DNA of 64,000 nucleotides from Echria macrotheca (GCA_030411725.1 MU839840.1:744001-808000), one strand, 5' to 3'. Shown: positions 42,886 to 54,483, numbered from the stretch's first letter. Program-made: numbers and translations. Notes: generated from the sequence alone by a model not told the origin.

Positions 42886-43737
42886 ATGTCTTTTGTCCCC
42901 GGTCTCACTGCCGGGCAACCCAGTGGCACCGCTACTACGGACCCCATCGTTCGTTGGGTGCATGAATTCATACCGTTGCTATCGGCCCTCCCTCGTGATG
43001 ACAGTCTTCGCGGGAATAAGCTGCGCAGAGGCGTAGGTCTCGTGTTTCCCACCAAGTTCGCCCTGGCGAATACATCAATCTCCCCTTCGCGACTCTTCTC
43101 AGGTCGGTGGGTACCTTGTACGAACGTGGTCAGGTGGGTGCATGGAACTTTGACATTGTGAATTTTTTTGATAATGTGAATATGGTTCAGATACACCCTT
43201 CCGACCGACACCACCACCGTCCTGATCCACACCGATGGCGCCTGTCTTGGAAATGGCCAAGCCAATCCAAGAGCGGGCTGGGCATTCTGGCACGCATCCA
43301 GCTCCACGGGCGATCCGCTGACCGCCGACGGCCGTCTGGAGCGCAAGGGTCCCTTTGGCGACGATTCCCTTCAGACCAACAACCGCGCCGAGCTCCGAGC
43401 CGTTATCGCCGCCCTGCGCTACCGCAACTGGCCCGGCGAGGGCATCAGGACGCTCGTCATCGCCACCGACTCCGCGTATGTCGTCGAAGGCGCGACAACC
43501 TGGGCCCGCGGATGGATTCAAAATGGCTGGATGACGCAGGCCGGGCCGGTCCTGAACCGGGACCTGTGGGAAACCCTGCTCGGCGAGGTGGAGAGATTCT
43601 TCGTCCGGGGCATGACGATCAAGTTCTGGAGAATCCCGAGGGCGTGGAATGCCGTGGCTGATGCTGCTGCAAAGGCGGCTGCCCAGCGCGATGATGATGC
43701 CCTAGAGGAGTGGGCCGACAAATTCGGGTTCATGTGA
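42886..43737 (+). CDS. RNase H-domain protein
   Basis: Two exons, 42886-43106 and 43191-43737, 255 aa. The GTGGGT donor and TTCAG acceptor are the only simple pair that avoids the TGA after 43150 and joins FSGR to YTLPTD. The RNase H fold is complete: IHTDGACLGNG with D89, NNRAELRAVIAAL with E141, IATDSAYVVEG with D167, and NAVADAAAKAA near residue 232. These four acidic residues bind two metal ions for cleaving RNA in RNA-DNA hybrids. The 75-residue N-terminal extension has no known domain; it lacks a clear hybrid-binding module. This is a host-type stand-alone RNase H, not a retroelement piece, since no reverse transcriptase text adjoins it. Confidence 0.88.
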
Positions 43738-44243
43738 AGGACGACCATCCAACTGGCTGGTCTTGCGATAATGGCCAGCGCTGGAATATGCGGTGGCGGT
43801 AATCTAGCTATATTTCTCCATTTTCGCATTTTCGCATGAGTCCTCAAAGCTGTCTGTCACCACACCGGCGTGTCCTCCGGCAAACAAAGTGCATAGGAGA
43901 AAGACGGCGTATAATAGATAGTTCTAACAGAATAGTGATGTTTATATCATCCCCCGTTGTCTATGTCAATGACCTCCAGCCCGTACTCAACCGAACCCCT
44001 CAGTCATCATCAAGACGGCCTGCACATGCTTGGGGAGGAATTCGACTCTGAATTAGGTACCCTGCTGGGCGTGACATCAAATCCAGATAGCGCCGTCCAG
44101 CCATGCTCGGACTGATCCGTGATGTCAAGTATTTCTAGCTCATTCAGTTCGTTACCTAAGTAGGTAAGCAGAAACGCGTTCGCTCGTCATCTCCTGCGAT
44201 AATGTCCATATACCCTGGGTAGGTAGTGATGAATCGTTGAGAA
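43738..44243. other. Intergenic between convergent genes
   Basis: A 506-bp stretch with no feature recognised. Confidence 0.45.
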
Positions 44244-46127
44244 CTAACGATAGGGGAATAACCACCTGGCGTCGCGTGTGTGCAGTCGATAGAGTTCCAC
44301 TTCCTCGTTCTCCGCTCTGCCTTGGAGCTCCACGAGCTCGACCCCGCCCCGACCATCTCGAACTATCCTGCTGAACCTTTGGCTGTTGACATTGATGTAG
44401 CGCAAACTGGGAATGGCCGAGGCCAATTTCGAAACATCATCGGTGAGTGTGTACATGAGCCCGTCGACGATGTGGGTTCTGATGTTGAGTTGACTGAGGT
44501 TGGTCAGTCGCGGGAGAGTTCGCTTGAGTTGTTCGAAGTCCTTTTTCCAGGTCTCTACCTGGGTATAATGTTCACCGTAGCCGTAGCTGTAGAAGCTTAG
44601 TTTGTGGGACCGGGACTTCGCGTTTGGAAAGTAGAGCACGAGCCCTTCCAACACTCCTTGGTCTCCATCGACCAAGTAATCCAGAAACTGCGCGGTGTCG
44701 AGTCGCCTCCGGCCGTCGAGGAGGAGTGGACACGTAGGTCTATACGGATTATTTAATTGGTGGTGAGCAAATTCCATATCTATCACCAGCATCCTTGGAC
44801 GTAATGGGAGCGCAGGATATTTGGCGCTGGGATACAGTAAGAACGCGGAATCGGTCCAGCGCCCTTGTTCCAAGGCGGATATAGCAATCTGAGACGCTCG
44901 GGAGGGGTCTTCCATCTCACAAATTACCCGGTGAAGATCGGTCTCGTAGACCTTGACCTTCAGAGACCGTAGATTCGGCGCATTGATAACACTTTCGAAA
45001 TCGATTGGTTCCGTATAAGGAGGATTCGGCGGCGCATTGATAACATCATAGAAAAAGATTGGTTGCGGATAAGGGTACCATTCGTTTTCAATGTAAACAT
45101 CCTCGAGATAGCTGACGTCGATGAGCGCTTTGAGATGGGCGCTGTCGAGCGGGAAAAAGCCCTTGCCGCAGGACAGAGACCGCACTTGCAGAGGGGTGCC
45201 TCCCTCTTCCATGTAGGCTCTCGAAACCCGTTCCATCCAGTCCACACACGGTCGTTGATGATCAACCGTCATATACGAGAAAGAAAGGGCAAGGCTCTTT
45301 AGATTGGGTGCACTTTTAAGAACCTTGGCCACCCGGCTGCTCAAGTCGGGTAGATCATTGTGCGAGTCACTGTTCAGTTTGAGAAGGCTAAGCTCCTCTA
45401 AGTCGGCGAAGACGGACAAGTCCAGCATGGTGAACAGCTGACGGTTTCTGAGGGTCCAATCATCAGGATGCGTGTCCCATAGGGAAAGGATCTTTCGCAT
45501 GTCGCCAAAATCGATAGACAGAGACTTCAACTGGGGACAAGACCGATGGAGAGTGTCGATGGTTTCTTGCAGCATAGGACATGAGCTGCTAAACGACTGG
45601 AGAAGTGGCATCTCCACGAGTAGTTTTTGGATAGCGCTGTTGGCTTCCAGCCCCAAGTACTCGCCGGTCCACAGGTTCCGAGGGGGTGTGACGTGGAGGT
45701 TCCTCACGTATCCGACAAGGCTGCTTTTCGGCAGCTCCTCCAGCCCTGCCATCATCGAGTCTTCGTCGCCACGACGGCGATATAGCTTGCGATGGCGATA
45801 TAGCTTGGTGGGTGCTACCGAGCGAAAGAGAACCGGCGTCGCTGCACCGTGGAAAGTTTTATTGACGAGCCGGAGCGTCTTGAGGTGGTAGCTGTTCTTG
45901 ATGTGGTCGAGGCAGAGGAGCCACAAAAGCTCCGGTAGGTTGGCAAATCTGGTAGCCGCGGACACGCCCATTTCTTGGGGGCTAGGCATCGAAATCGGGT
46001 AGAGAGGCGAGGAAGTTGACGATGCAGGCCTGCGCGGAATAGACTCAGGCCCGTGCAGATTCGGGGGTGGTTGACTGTATTGTGGGATGCGGGATGATAG
46101 GTTCTCTGGATCGCCTGATATAACCAT
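44244..46127 (-). CDS. F-box-like / leucine-rich protein
   Basis: 627 aa, intronless. The frame opens further upstream only through a GTG; ATG 46127 (MVISGDPEN) is used, and an inner ATG (MPSPQEMG) is possible. Residues about 58-110 read as an F-box-like helix set: FANLPELLWLLCLDHI, LKTLRLVNKTFHGAATPVLFRSV. The rest shows irregular leucine-rich repeats (LLQSFSSSCPMLQ, CPQLKSLSIDFGDM, LEELSLLKLNSD, APNLKSLALSFSYM, TNLSQLNIRTHIVD). Fungi have many such single-copy F-box proteins, which link targets to SCF ubiquitin ligases through Skp1. The target is unknown. Confidence 0.8.
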   Translation of the reverse strand: MVISGDPENLSSRIPQYSQPPPNLHGPESIPRRPASSTSSPLYPISMPSPQEMGVSAATRFANLPELLWLLCLDHIKNSYHLKTLRLVNKTFHGAATPVLFRSVAPTKLYRHRKLYRRRGDEDSMMAGLEELPKSSLVGYVRNLHVTPPRNLWTGEYLGLEANSAIQKLLVEMPLLQSFSSSCPMLQETIDTLHRSCPQLKSLSIDFGDMRKILSLWDTHPDDWTLRNRQLFTMLDLSVFADLEELSLLKLNSDSHNDLPDLSSRVAKVLKSAPNLKSLALSFSYMTVDHQRPCVDWMERVSRAYMEEGGTPLQVRSLSCGKGFFPLDSAHLKALIDVSYLEDVYIENEWYPYPQPIFFYDVINAPPNPPYTEPIDFESVINAPNLRSLKVKVYETDLHRVICEMEDPSRASQIAISALEQGRWTDSAFLLYPSAKYPALPLRPRMLVIDMEFAHHQLNNPYRPTCPLLLDGRRRLDTAQFLDYLVDGDQGVLEGLVLYFPNAKSRSHKLSFYSYGYGEHYTQVETWKKDFEQLKRTLPRLTNLSQLNIRTHIVDGLMYTLTDDVSKLASAIPSLRYINVNSQRFSRIVRDGRGGVELVELQGRAENEEVELYRLHTRDARWLFPYR

Positions 46128-46542
46128 ATCGAAAGCCAGGAATCTGCTGTTTCGTGCCTGCCAGCCTGTGAAGTGCTTCCCCTGACAATGTTGTTGGGCA
46201 ACAGCTTTGTGAGAAAAAGAGCAGTGCACAACGCATGGTTTATCGGTTGAGATTCAGAGCGGCTGAACAGCACACTTATAGCTTTTCCGCTGCGGCTACC
46301 TCCGGTTCTGGTGCTGTAGGAGGCTATAAATACAAGGGGTCGGGTGCAGCCGGTAGTTGCAGACTTGAGTCAGCTGCTAATGTAAGGCCGAAAAATCAGA
46401 CCATCACAAGAAGCGTGTCGAGCTTGTGACACGCTGCAATTGGCACATTTATTACCAGGTATCCACGAAAGTTGCCGGTTCTAACGGCAGGCTGCCGGAT
46501 CGAGAGAGTTCCATGCCAAATTTCGAGGGCAGAAAGGCTCCA
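46128..46542. other. Intergenic, no gene seen
   Basis: A 415-bp stretch upstream of the F-box-like gene and downstream of the AT-hook gene. Confidence 0.45.
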
Positions 46543-48135
46543 TCAAAGCCATCTTGCCTTGTTAGCGTACTCGTATGCTGCCGGGGAGAAATTCTCCCAC
46601 GGTTCAGCACGCTGGTTCGCAACTGCAGATACCTTGAATCCCTCAAACTCGACATCCCCGCTTACAGCCGGGAGATCAACCTTGCCCTTGAAGTGGGTAA
46701 AGAACTTGTCGGTGAACTCTAAGTAGCCAAGATACGGGCCCGTTTGTATCTCTCCCGTTCCGGTATCCCGACCTCGCATGGCAATTGCAAAGCGCTGCCC
46801 AGACAGCTTCTGCTTCTTGGGGCGACCGCGAGGTTTCGTTGTGGGTGCCTTCCTCTTTTTCGAAGAACCCACTTCTTCTTCCTCCTTGTCGTCGTCTTCA
46901 TCGTCGTCTTCATCGTCGTCATCATCGTCGTCATCATCATACTTGTCTTCATCATCGGCTTGGCTAACAAAGTCGTCCAGAAAGCCTCTGTTCTCTTCCA
47001 GAGACACAAGCATCGTGCCTTCAAACCACGAAAGCTGGAGTGCGCCAGCAAGAATCTTCGGAATCCGCGGGGCGCCCGCACGACTGATGTCCAGAGTAAA
47101 GAGGTGTCTTGAATCCCACTCGTCTCGAACTTGGTCGCACTGGATGACGTATGAACCCTTGCTCTTTTGCAAATTCGCCGGCTCGGGACTCAGTAGCACG
47201 GTCTTGGGTCCTCCATCCTTCTTGGTAGCTTTGACAAGCGCCTGATGATCCTTCATAGCATCCTGCCACTTCGATTCCACCTCCTTATCCACCTCCTTGC
47301 GCTCAGCCTCGCGGGCCTGGGCATCGATGCTGCGTGCCAATGCGAAAACATCACTTCGGTTCCACCCTATACAGAGGACGCGGTTGTGGTACCCAACACC
47401 TCCGCTTACGGTCTCCAGTCCAGGGATACGGCCTGCCCGTTCATGAAGCGTGGCGCGATCACTAAAACCATGCAACGCGATAGCTTCTGTTGTCTTGGAC
47501 GGGTCCGGCTCGCCGTTGGTCAGGAAGTAGTGCTCCATGAAGCGGTCGAGGTCGTGGGCGGCTCGCGCCCCGGGCGTCTTGCAATTGTTCCAGGCCTCAT
47601 CTTTGCGCCTCCGTTCTTTGTCTTGTTGCCGCTGCTGCTCGGCCTCCCAGTCGCTGACCTTGATGAGCCAAGCACTGCGTATCTTTGCATAATCCTTCCG
47701 CATTGACTGCTCCAACTTGAGGACCGTGGGGTGCACCTCGTCGCACTACACATTGTCGAGGTCATGGTCAGCCTGGCGTCAATAACATGGTAGATGGCAG
47801 GTACGCACCTTGTTGGCGAGTGCAGACTCTCGAAGAAGGTCGACGAGATCCCAGAGCTGGGTCCCTGTCGCTTTGAAGGGGATGCCATACCACCTTAGGT
47901 GCCCATGCACGAATGGCTTGCTGTCAAAAGACTTGGAGGCTTCTTGCTTCGCCGCTTGCCGCTTCCATCCGGGCTCGAGACGGTCGGGGAAGTAGAGCTC
48001 CAGGAGCTGAGCAGACGAGAGGCGCTCGTCCAAGCCGGTCGCGCCGAATTTCAGGTCGGCACCTAGGGTGAAGCCTTTTCTCCTCAACACGGGCTCTTCC
48101 GGGCGCCCCAGCTGGTTGAGGAAGGCCGCCATCAT
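46543..48135 (-). CDS. Hypothetical nuclear protein with acidic tract and AT-hook
   Basis: Two exons, 48135-47809 and 47745-46543, 509 aa. A 63-nt intron (GTGCGT to TGTAG, branch GCTGAC) joins LANK to CDEVHPTV. No enzyme domain recognised. The middle holds a pure Asp/Glu tract of about 30 residues (DDDDDDDDDEDDDEDDD), encoded by a GTC/CTT-type microsatellite on the plus strand. It is followed by SSKKRKAPTTKPRGRPKKQK, which contains a GRP AT-hook core and a basic nuclear signal. The C-terminal 85 residues look folded (GPYLGYLEFTDKFFTHF). The N-terminal half resembles a DNA-associated or transposon-derived fold, but I cannot assign it. Nuclear DNA binding is inferred from the hook only. Confidence 0.75.
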
Positions 48136-48523
48136 GCTGCAGCTGCGGTTCGGGAGGACGAGGTCGCAGTCTTTTGTTGGGAGAGAGAAATGAAGTCATC
48201 AGAGCCGAGATTGGGCTGCCTTTGGGGAGCTAATAAGAAGTGGGGCATTGAGACGTGGCGGGATGACAGAGTCGATTACCTACTTACCTAGGTACCTACC
48301 TTGCCTACCTAACAAGGTAGGTACCTTTGTAGCCCAATAAGAGCAACAAGAGCGATACTTCCACGTGTATGGCTCGATACCTGAAATACAGCACAGATTC
48401 TTCCCCCTCCATCCATCCGTATCTCAGCCATCTCCAAGCCGAAGCCTGACGACGCACCCCATCTCCGGCCAGCTACCGACCTTATTCGTCCCATAACAAG
48501 CCTTACTCAACCCCCCCGAAAAG
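48136..48523. other. Intergenic with TACCTA tracts
   Basis: Holds TACCTACTTACCTAGGTACC and related motifs at 48277-48325, partly self-complementary. No gene. Confidence 0.5.
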
Positions 48524-49975
48524 TCACAACTCCCTCTCCCTCCCCCGCATAGCCCTCAAGACATCCAAATTCGCCCTCACAGCCCGCACAAACTCATCCT
48601 CCCCTTCTTCCTCATCACCACCATCACCACCACCACTATTACCACCCAGCTCCACCGCCCTCCTCAGCGCCTCCTCAGCATACCCAACCGCCCCGTCCAA
48701 ATCCCCCAGCCGGTAAAAAGTAAGCATCAGCTCATTCAGGTACTCCCTCATTCGAAAATCCAGCCCTTCTTTCTCTGCGAGAGCTAAAAGCTCGTCGGCG
48801 GCGTCGCGGGCGGGCTGTAGATGTCTTGTCGACTCGAGGAAGGATCGGAGCTGGTTGATTCTTTGTCTGTTTTCGTCTGATTCGTTCCCGGAAGGAGAAG
48901 AGGATGAGGAGGAGGAAGAGGAGCAGAGGGCGCAGGTGCAGGTGAAGAAGTAGTGCGTTTTGAGGAGGGACTGGCGGATGGGCGTTGGGAGGTCCGGGGG
49001 GATGTCTGGGAATGGAATTAGAACTGATGAATGGGTTGGGTTTGGGTTATTGGGGATGGGTTTTTGGGCAAGTTTACAGCTTATAGTGAGTTCCTCTCCT
49101 GGTTGGATTTCTCGGATCGTGATGGCTTCGATTGATAAGCGAGTCTTTGAGAAGCGGACGATGGCGCTGTTAGTGGTTAGAACGGTTTTGTTTACTCAAA
49201 CACAAAGAGTCAGGGTAAGGGGTTTACTTTGGTCGGCAGCCGTGGTTTAGCCTCTACTTTTTATCAGTTTCCCATTCAAGCGTATGGAAGTGGATAAGTG
49301 ATCATTAAAACCCACCGCGATCTCGGGAAAGATACCAGAGTACTTCTTTCCCTTGGTCCCAATCCCCGTGCCGAACCCGTTCGTCCGTACGATATCCTCG
49401 TACACCGAGCCATCCTCACCCGAGCTAGTCGCCAGCGACGAAAGTCTCTGATGGTGCGGGAGCTGTTCAAATGCAGCCCCATAAAGTCTTGTCCTCTCGG
49501 TCTCGTTCATCTTCGGAGCAATCTCGGTCTCAAAGGTCTGGTCGAGCAGCAGCGCGGGAAAGCCTGTGAGGAAGACCTGGCCTTTGGGGATTGTTTGGCG
49601 GGCGAATACGCCACGGCCACGACCGGGGGTCTCCTTCACTTCGTAAGATCGGCTCTCTGGTTGACTCTGTGTGAGGTGGTGTTTATGACGGAGGGTGTAG
49701 TAGTTGCTGTTCTGTATCATCCCAAGAATTTCGAGTGAGGACTCGGGGGGCGTGATGACGCTGATTCCGTGGCCGTTGTTGTATTCACTCGAGGTGAAGA
49801 CACAATACCGTGAGCTTAGGGACTTTCCCGAGCATATTGGCGAGCGGGACCAGGCTTCGATGCTTCCCTGGGCGTGAACGGGACATTTCTCGGGAATGAG
49901 AGGTGCGAGGATAGACGCGTGGGCGACAGACACACAAAGCAGTAATGACCACATGACTGACGGAAAGATGAACAT
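48524..49975 (-). CDS. Secreted-type SET-domain protein
   Basis: Four exons, 49975-49316, 49253-49228 (26 nt), 49166-49078 and 49005-48524, 418 aa. The start (MFIFPSVMWSLLLCVSVAHA) is a signal peptide; the frame upstream has no ATG. A Cys-bearing lumenal segment (CPVHAQ, SPICSG, YCVFTSSEYNNGHGIS) precedes the SET domain: YEVKETPGRGRGVFA, then EIARLNHGCRPNAIVRF (NHxCxPN, spanning the micro-exon), then GEELTISY, whose Tyr is completed across the third intron. A post-SET CTCALC follows, then a TPR-like helix pair (LDGAVGYAEEALRRAVELG). SET enzymes methylate lysine, but SET proteins with signal peptides are a known fungal group of unknown substrate. All joins restore conserved motifs. Confidence 0.87.
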
Positions 49976-50481
49976 GGAAAGTTGACAATCCGGAAGCGAA
50001 TCTTCTCGCGTGTACAGGCAAGGTGGCAGTTTTGACGGTACAATCTCCGGGCCGTGTGGATCGTGGCCAAGGCGGCAGCGGGTGAGCCGCGCCGGTACAA
50101 TGCGAGCCAAGGACAGATGTACACTGGATCATCGTCATTGTTGGTTGTTTACTTCTGACTGGCCACGGATAGCAGATGCGGATTTTCTCGTGAAACTTGA
50201 ACAAAATACATATGAACTCAATCTCGTTCTATTCGTATGCTTGCGAGGAAGACAAACGGGTGCCATTTATGCACACCAACAGAACAAAGAAGTCCGGAGA
50301 GGGGCTGAACATCCAAGTATGGAGTTATCCCTATAACGAGATCTATTGACAGGTAAAATGCGTATCCCTTTATATGGCGTTCTCACCGTCTGTTGATTTT
50401 GTGTAACCATGTCGTCCTCGTATCCTACCCATCCTATTCTTGGCACTGCGTCGTATTATCTCGGTATCCGATCCTTCAATT

Positions 50482-50715
50482 TACAGTACAATCCCTGAAT
50501 GATTGTTAGCGTGGTACTTTGAAAGGGATACGGCAAGGGTTTTACACCAATCGACAGAGCTGGAGAACGCCAGCACAAGGGCATTTGCAGGGCCTCTGAC
50601 TTCGCCCAGGGATCAGCACAAGTCCCAGCAGGGTTGATTATTTACAATAGCTACTGTGGCGTCGCTTAGCGCTGACAAAGTCTCGCGCTAACAATCATTC
50701 AGGGATTGTACTGTA
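50482..50715. mobile_element. Tc1/mariner-type MITE, 230 bp with TA duplication
   Basis: Positions 50482-50511 and 50686-50715 are perfect 30-nt inverted repeats. Read as TA target duplication plus CAGTACAATCCCTG termini, the element (50484-50713) fits the CAGT-start of Tc1/mariner and pogo-like ends. The inside is noncoding. It sits 160 bp before the 2EXR gene. The remaining 49976-50872 shows nothing else. Confidence 0.85.
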
Positions 50716-50872
50716 TGGGGGGGACCTGCTGCCTGGACCCCTGCAAGGATGTATTTAACCGGCCCACGTCCATGGATCTGGCTCAGGCTCTCATCTCAAA
50801 CACGAAGCAGACAAACTTTCTGAGACCTCACAAACGACAGCAGAGGGAAAGTATCCCTCCAAAAGAGTGGAA

Positions 50873-51678
50873 ATGCACATAGACCCCCAATCCCACTCCC
50901 CATTCTTCACCCTCCCCGCCGAGCTCCGCCAGCGCATCTACACGCTCTACCTCGACTCGTCCCATCGCTACCGCCCCCACGCCCGCGCCTACTTCACCGC
51001 GCCCACCGGCTGGCTCCACGCCAACCTCGGCTCCCTCCGACGCCTCCCTGTCCACGGCCACCCATCGTTCCTGCTAACCTGCAAACGCGCCTACCTCGAT
51101 CTCTACCACGAAGCATTCCACCAGGCAACCTTTGTGATCCGCCACCGCTGGCGACGGAACGAGTGGGCGCTGGGATACTTTGGCAAACCCGACCCACGGC
51201 GCTGGACGAAACTCGTCGTGATTAATGACTTGTCGTCTGGAAATAGTGTCGCGGTTTCGTACTGGGGACTGGCCATCTTACTACCCCTGCTGGCGCGGGA
51301 GCTGCTGCCGGACCGCTGGACGGGGCTCGTTCCGCAAATCGAACTGCCGACGTGGACGCCGCGGTCGGTAGATGAATTAAATCTGAGAGAGTTGGTGGTG
51401 GACAAGTGGCCTGGCGGGTATTGGGATCCCGGCAGCTGGAAGCATCCTATCAACCCGGATTCTGAGGGCAATATCGCCGAGGATCAGAGGTTTTGGAGTT
51501 CGTGCTGCGGATTAAGTCGTTGGAGGTGATTCGGTTGAGGAGCGCAACGCCGTCGTGGTGGGATGCGTATCTGAATGAGCGGACGGGGGCGAGGGTGGTG
51601 AGAGAGAAGTCTATACGGAGGGTTGGATGGCGTCATCGAGATTTGAATTGGGTAACTGGGACGCGGGACGAGTTCTGA
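50873..51678 (+). CDS. 2EXR-like protein with a single-base frameshift
   Basis: ATG 50873 gives MHIDPQSHSPFFTLPAELRQRIYTLYL, matching the F-x-LPxELRxxI opening of 2EXR/F-box-like fungal proteins. The frame runs to 51529 but protein-like text leaves it at the TTTT near 51491-51494 and continues in the next frame as EFVLRIKSLEVIRLRS and PSWWDAYLNERTGARV to a stop at 51678. The change is explained by one missing T in the homopolymer; no intron pair fits the phases. Without the break it would be about 268 aa. This is either a base-call error or a recent inactivation. Function is unknown for the family. Confidence 0.7.
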
Positions 51679-51732
51679 GCTTCGTACGATGAGAATAGCA
51701 CCGTCAAACTTTGGACAAAAATCATGTCCACA

Positions 51733-51867
51733 TTGTGATGGGGGTGTGTGGGTGAAACTCATCCATAGATCTATGTGGTCTATGGTGGTGAAGGTGCAGG
51801 TGGAAAAGGCTGGAAGGTCCAGGATGGAGATATGGCGGTGTGGGGCCTAAAGGCACCCACCCCACAA
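51733..51867 (+). repeat. Dispersed repeat, copy B (short form)
   Basis: Its two ends match the two ends of copy C (54484-54752): GGTCTATGGTGGTG near the left and TGGGGCCTAA-GGCACCCACCCCAC at the right. It lacks the middle part. Ends read TTGTG...CACAA, an imperfect inverted repeat. Confidence 0.7.
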
Positions 51868-51999
51868 CACATTGTCTTTCAGGGAAGGATGTCTGGGATT
51901 ATCGACTGCTTCTTATGAAACAAATGTGAAAAATCCATGCTTTCAAAACAATCGTCGGTTAATCAAATGGTATCAATGTAAGGTGTCAAACAAATTCCG

Positions 52000-53651
52000 T
52001 CAGAGGCTCTTCCAAGTCTTCTTCCACCACGGCAGACCGTCCACCGGCACCTTCTTGAACTCCTCCAAGTCCCTCCGCCGCCCGCTCTGCAAGTCCACCT
52101 CGCTGGCCTTCCACAGTTTCGTCTTGAAGATAAACTTGTAGAGCAGATATATGATTGGGAACAACGGCAGCAGGATGTACGCATCCACAAAAGTCCCCGC
52201 ATCGAACGGGGCGAGCGTCGACCAACCCTGGATGAAGGCCAGGAAAATGTTTGCGAACAGGCCAAAATACGCGTTCCACGGGTACCACAGCGACTTGAAT
52301 GGTAGCTCGCTCGGGGAATGACCCTGGGCCTTCCACGCGGCGCGGAAGCGGATGTGAATAAAGCTGATGGCCCCCCAAACCAGGAATGTCGACACGCCGC
52401 TCAAGTTGACGATGTACCCGTAAGCCTTGCTGGCTCCGGTGCTGACGTTCATCATGCTCAGGGCGCCGCACAGGTTGGTAAAGATGATGGCGTACACCGG
52501 CACGCCGCGTTTGTTGGTATAACCGAGAAACCGGGGGGCCTTCCGGTCCTGGGCCATGAAGAGGATCGTGCGGGACGCGATGTAGATGGAGCTGTTGACG
52601 GCGCTCAGACACGTCACGAAGATGAAGGCGTTGATCAGGTGCACGCCCGCCTCCCAACCAGCGTTCTGGATGGCCACCGTCATGGGGCTGCGCAGCGCCC
52701 TCGACGCCCCGCCGATCAGACCGGGGGCATTCGAAGGGCAAGTGAGGCCGAAGAAGAAGGCGCTGCCCATGTAGACGACGACGATCCGGACAAAGACCTG
52801 GCGGATGGCCAGCGGGACAGCCACGCCGGGGTTCTTGGTCTCAGTAGCGGCGACGGCGACGGACTCGACACCGGCGTAGAAGGTGCTGCAGAAGACGAAG
52901 ACCGATGCAACGCCCCGAAAACCATCGGCGAATGCGCCCGGATCCCGCCAATACGAGAAGCCAATGGCTGGGGCACCCTTGACACCGCCAGCGGCATATC
53001 TGCCATCGTCAGCACGGCCACCACATCGAGCTCAGGGAGCACTTACATGATACTGAACAAAAAATACGCAACCAGTCCGACCAACTTCAGCAAGGCCAAC
53101 CAGAACTCGGCCTCGCCAAAGGTTTCGACTCCCAAGAGCTGAAAGCCCAGAAAGGCAAACCAGAAAATCAAGAAATAGCCATACAGCGGCACCTTGTCGC
53201 TCCAAAACACCATGACGCTCGAGATGACATTATACTCATTCGCCAGCACGCAGAACCAAATGATGAAATAATTCCACCCCACGGCCACACCGAACGCCTT
53301 GTCGACAAAACGATCTCCGAGATCGGTAAAGGCGCCGCCGCTGGGATACAGCGTCGTCAGCTCGCCCAGGCTCTGCATGATGCTGAAGGCGATGATGCCG
53401 ATAACACCAAAGCCAATGATCAGCGAGGCCGGACCGCCAGACGACAACGCGCCACCGGAGCCGACGAGCAGGCCGGGCCCGATGATGCCGGCCAGGGCCA
53501 TCATGGACAGATGGCGCGTCTTGAGGCCGCGCTTGACGCCGCTGTGCGGGTCGATGGCCCGGAAGTCGTCATCGGGGCCGGAGCTCTCCCTGTCGTCGTC
53601 GACGAGGACATCATCGCGCTTCTTATCGCTCGACATGGTTTCAATGGCCAT
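52000..53651 (-). CDS. Amino-acid permease, AAT/YAT family
   Basis: Two exons, 53651-53047 and 52999-52000, 534 aa; the 47-nt intron (GTAAGT to GGCAG) joins FSI to IYAAGGVKG. The family signature is present: KTRHLSMMALAGIIGPGLLVGSG in helix 1, SLGELTTLYPSGGAF in helix 3 and GVESVAVAATETKNP in helix 6. Twelve membrane segments are expected, and the N-terminal 45 residues are an acidic cytosolic tail. These plasma-membrane proton symporters import amino acids or choline-like compounds; specificity cannot be read from the sequence. The C-terminal tail ends WWKKTWKSL. It is a full-length, ordinary member. Confidence 0.92.
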
Positions 53652-54483
53652 GTGGTTCGAGGGGGAGGGGGGTGTGGTTTGATCAGAAGAGCTGATAAGG
53701 AGTCAAGGACAAAAGAAAAACCTCAAGACCCACGGAAAACCGAAGGATCGACGATAAGTATATAGGTACCAGACTCCGCTTCCCAGCTCCGTCAAAAAGG
53801 GCGAAAAGTGGCGACGACCGACGAAAAGACAGCTAGCTGCACCGTCGTGTCGAGACCCCATCACGCTATTGCCGTGACCCGGAGCTGCGGTACGCCGTAT
53901 CTAGACTGGTCCATTTTCTCCCACAACAGCACGCGACACTTGCTATAACAGCGTACCGTATCACGACAGGAGCAAACTTGATAATGTCGCAGGCTGGCAT
54001 CACCACGACCCTGGATCGCGCAATCGTGCCAGCTGCCGGCGAGGGGTGGAACCGGCGGACAACTCCGGCGCCCCGGAAACACCATTGGTCGGCCAAGAAA
54101 TGGTATCCCACGCTCCTCCCGGTCCCCGAGGCCCCGCTTTCTCGCACGTGCGGAGCCGACCCCGTTTCTTGCTCGGTTGGGGGAAGAGAGAGATGGTGTC
54201 ATACAGTAGCAGCTGGGTCTGGGAAAGATGCTAATGCGGGGGTTTGATCCTCGGTTCCATGCCTGCGTACACTAATAGTCAACAAGTACGGTTTACCGGG
54301 GACGTGGTTCATCATCAGAATGTTGGGGACGATACTTGCGTGGGGAATGAAGCCCGGCCTGGACCGACCCCAAATCTGAGCCCAAACCCGAACCGGAGCC
54401 GGCAACTGGTCCCAAACCGGATCACAACCCGCAATCAGTAACAAGCGGAAACTAATCTCACAAACTTCAAGCAATACTGATGA
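53652..54483. other. Intergenic, no gene seen
   Basis: Promoter side of the permease. No ORF with a domain. The dispersed repeat copy C follows from 54484. Confidence 0.45.

Noticed and set aside
42886..43737. RNase H domain as part of a retrotransposon
   Set aside because: No reverse transcriptase or integrase text adjoins it, the gene has a spliceable intron and all four acidic residues, so a host gene is more likely.
46860..46960. Poly-Ser/Pro-like plus-strand ORF
   Set aside because: Mirror of the Asp/Glu tract of the real minus-strand AT-hook protein.
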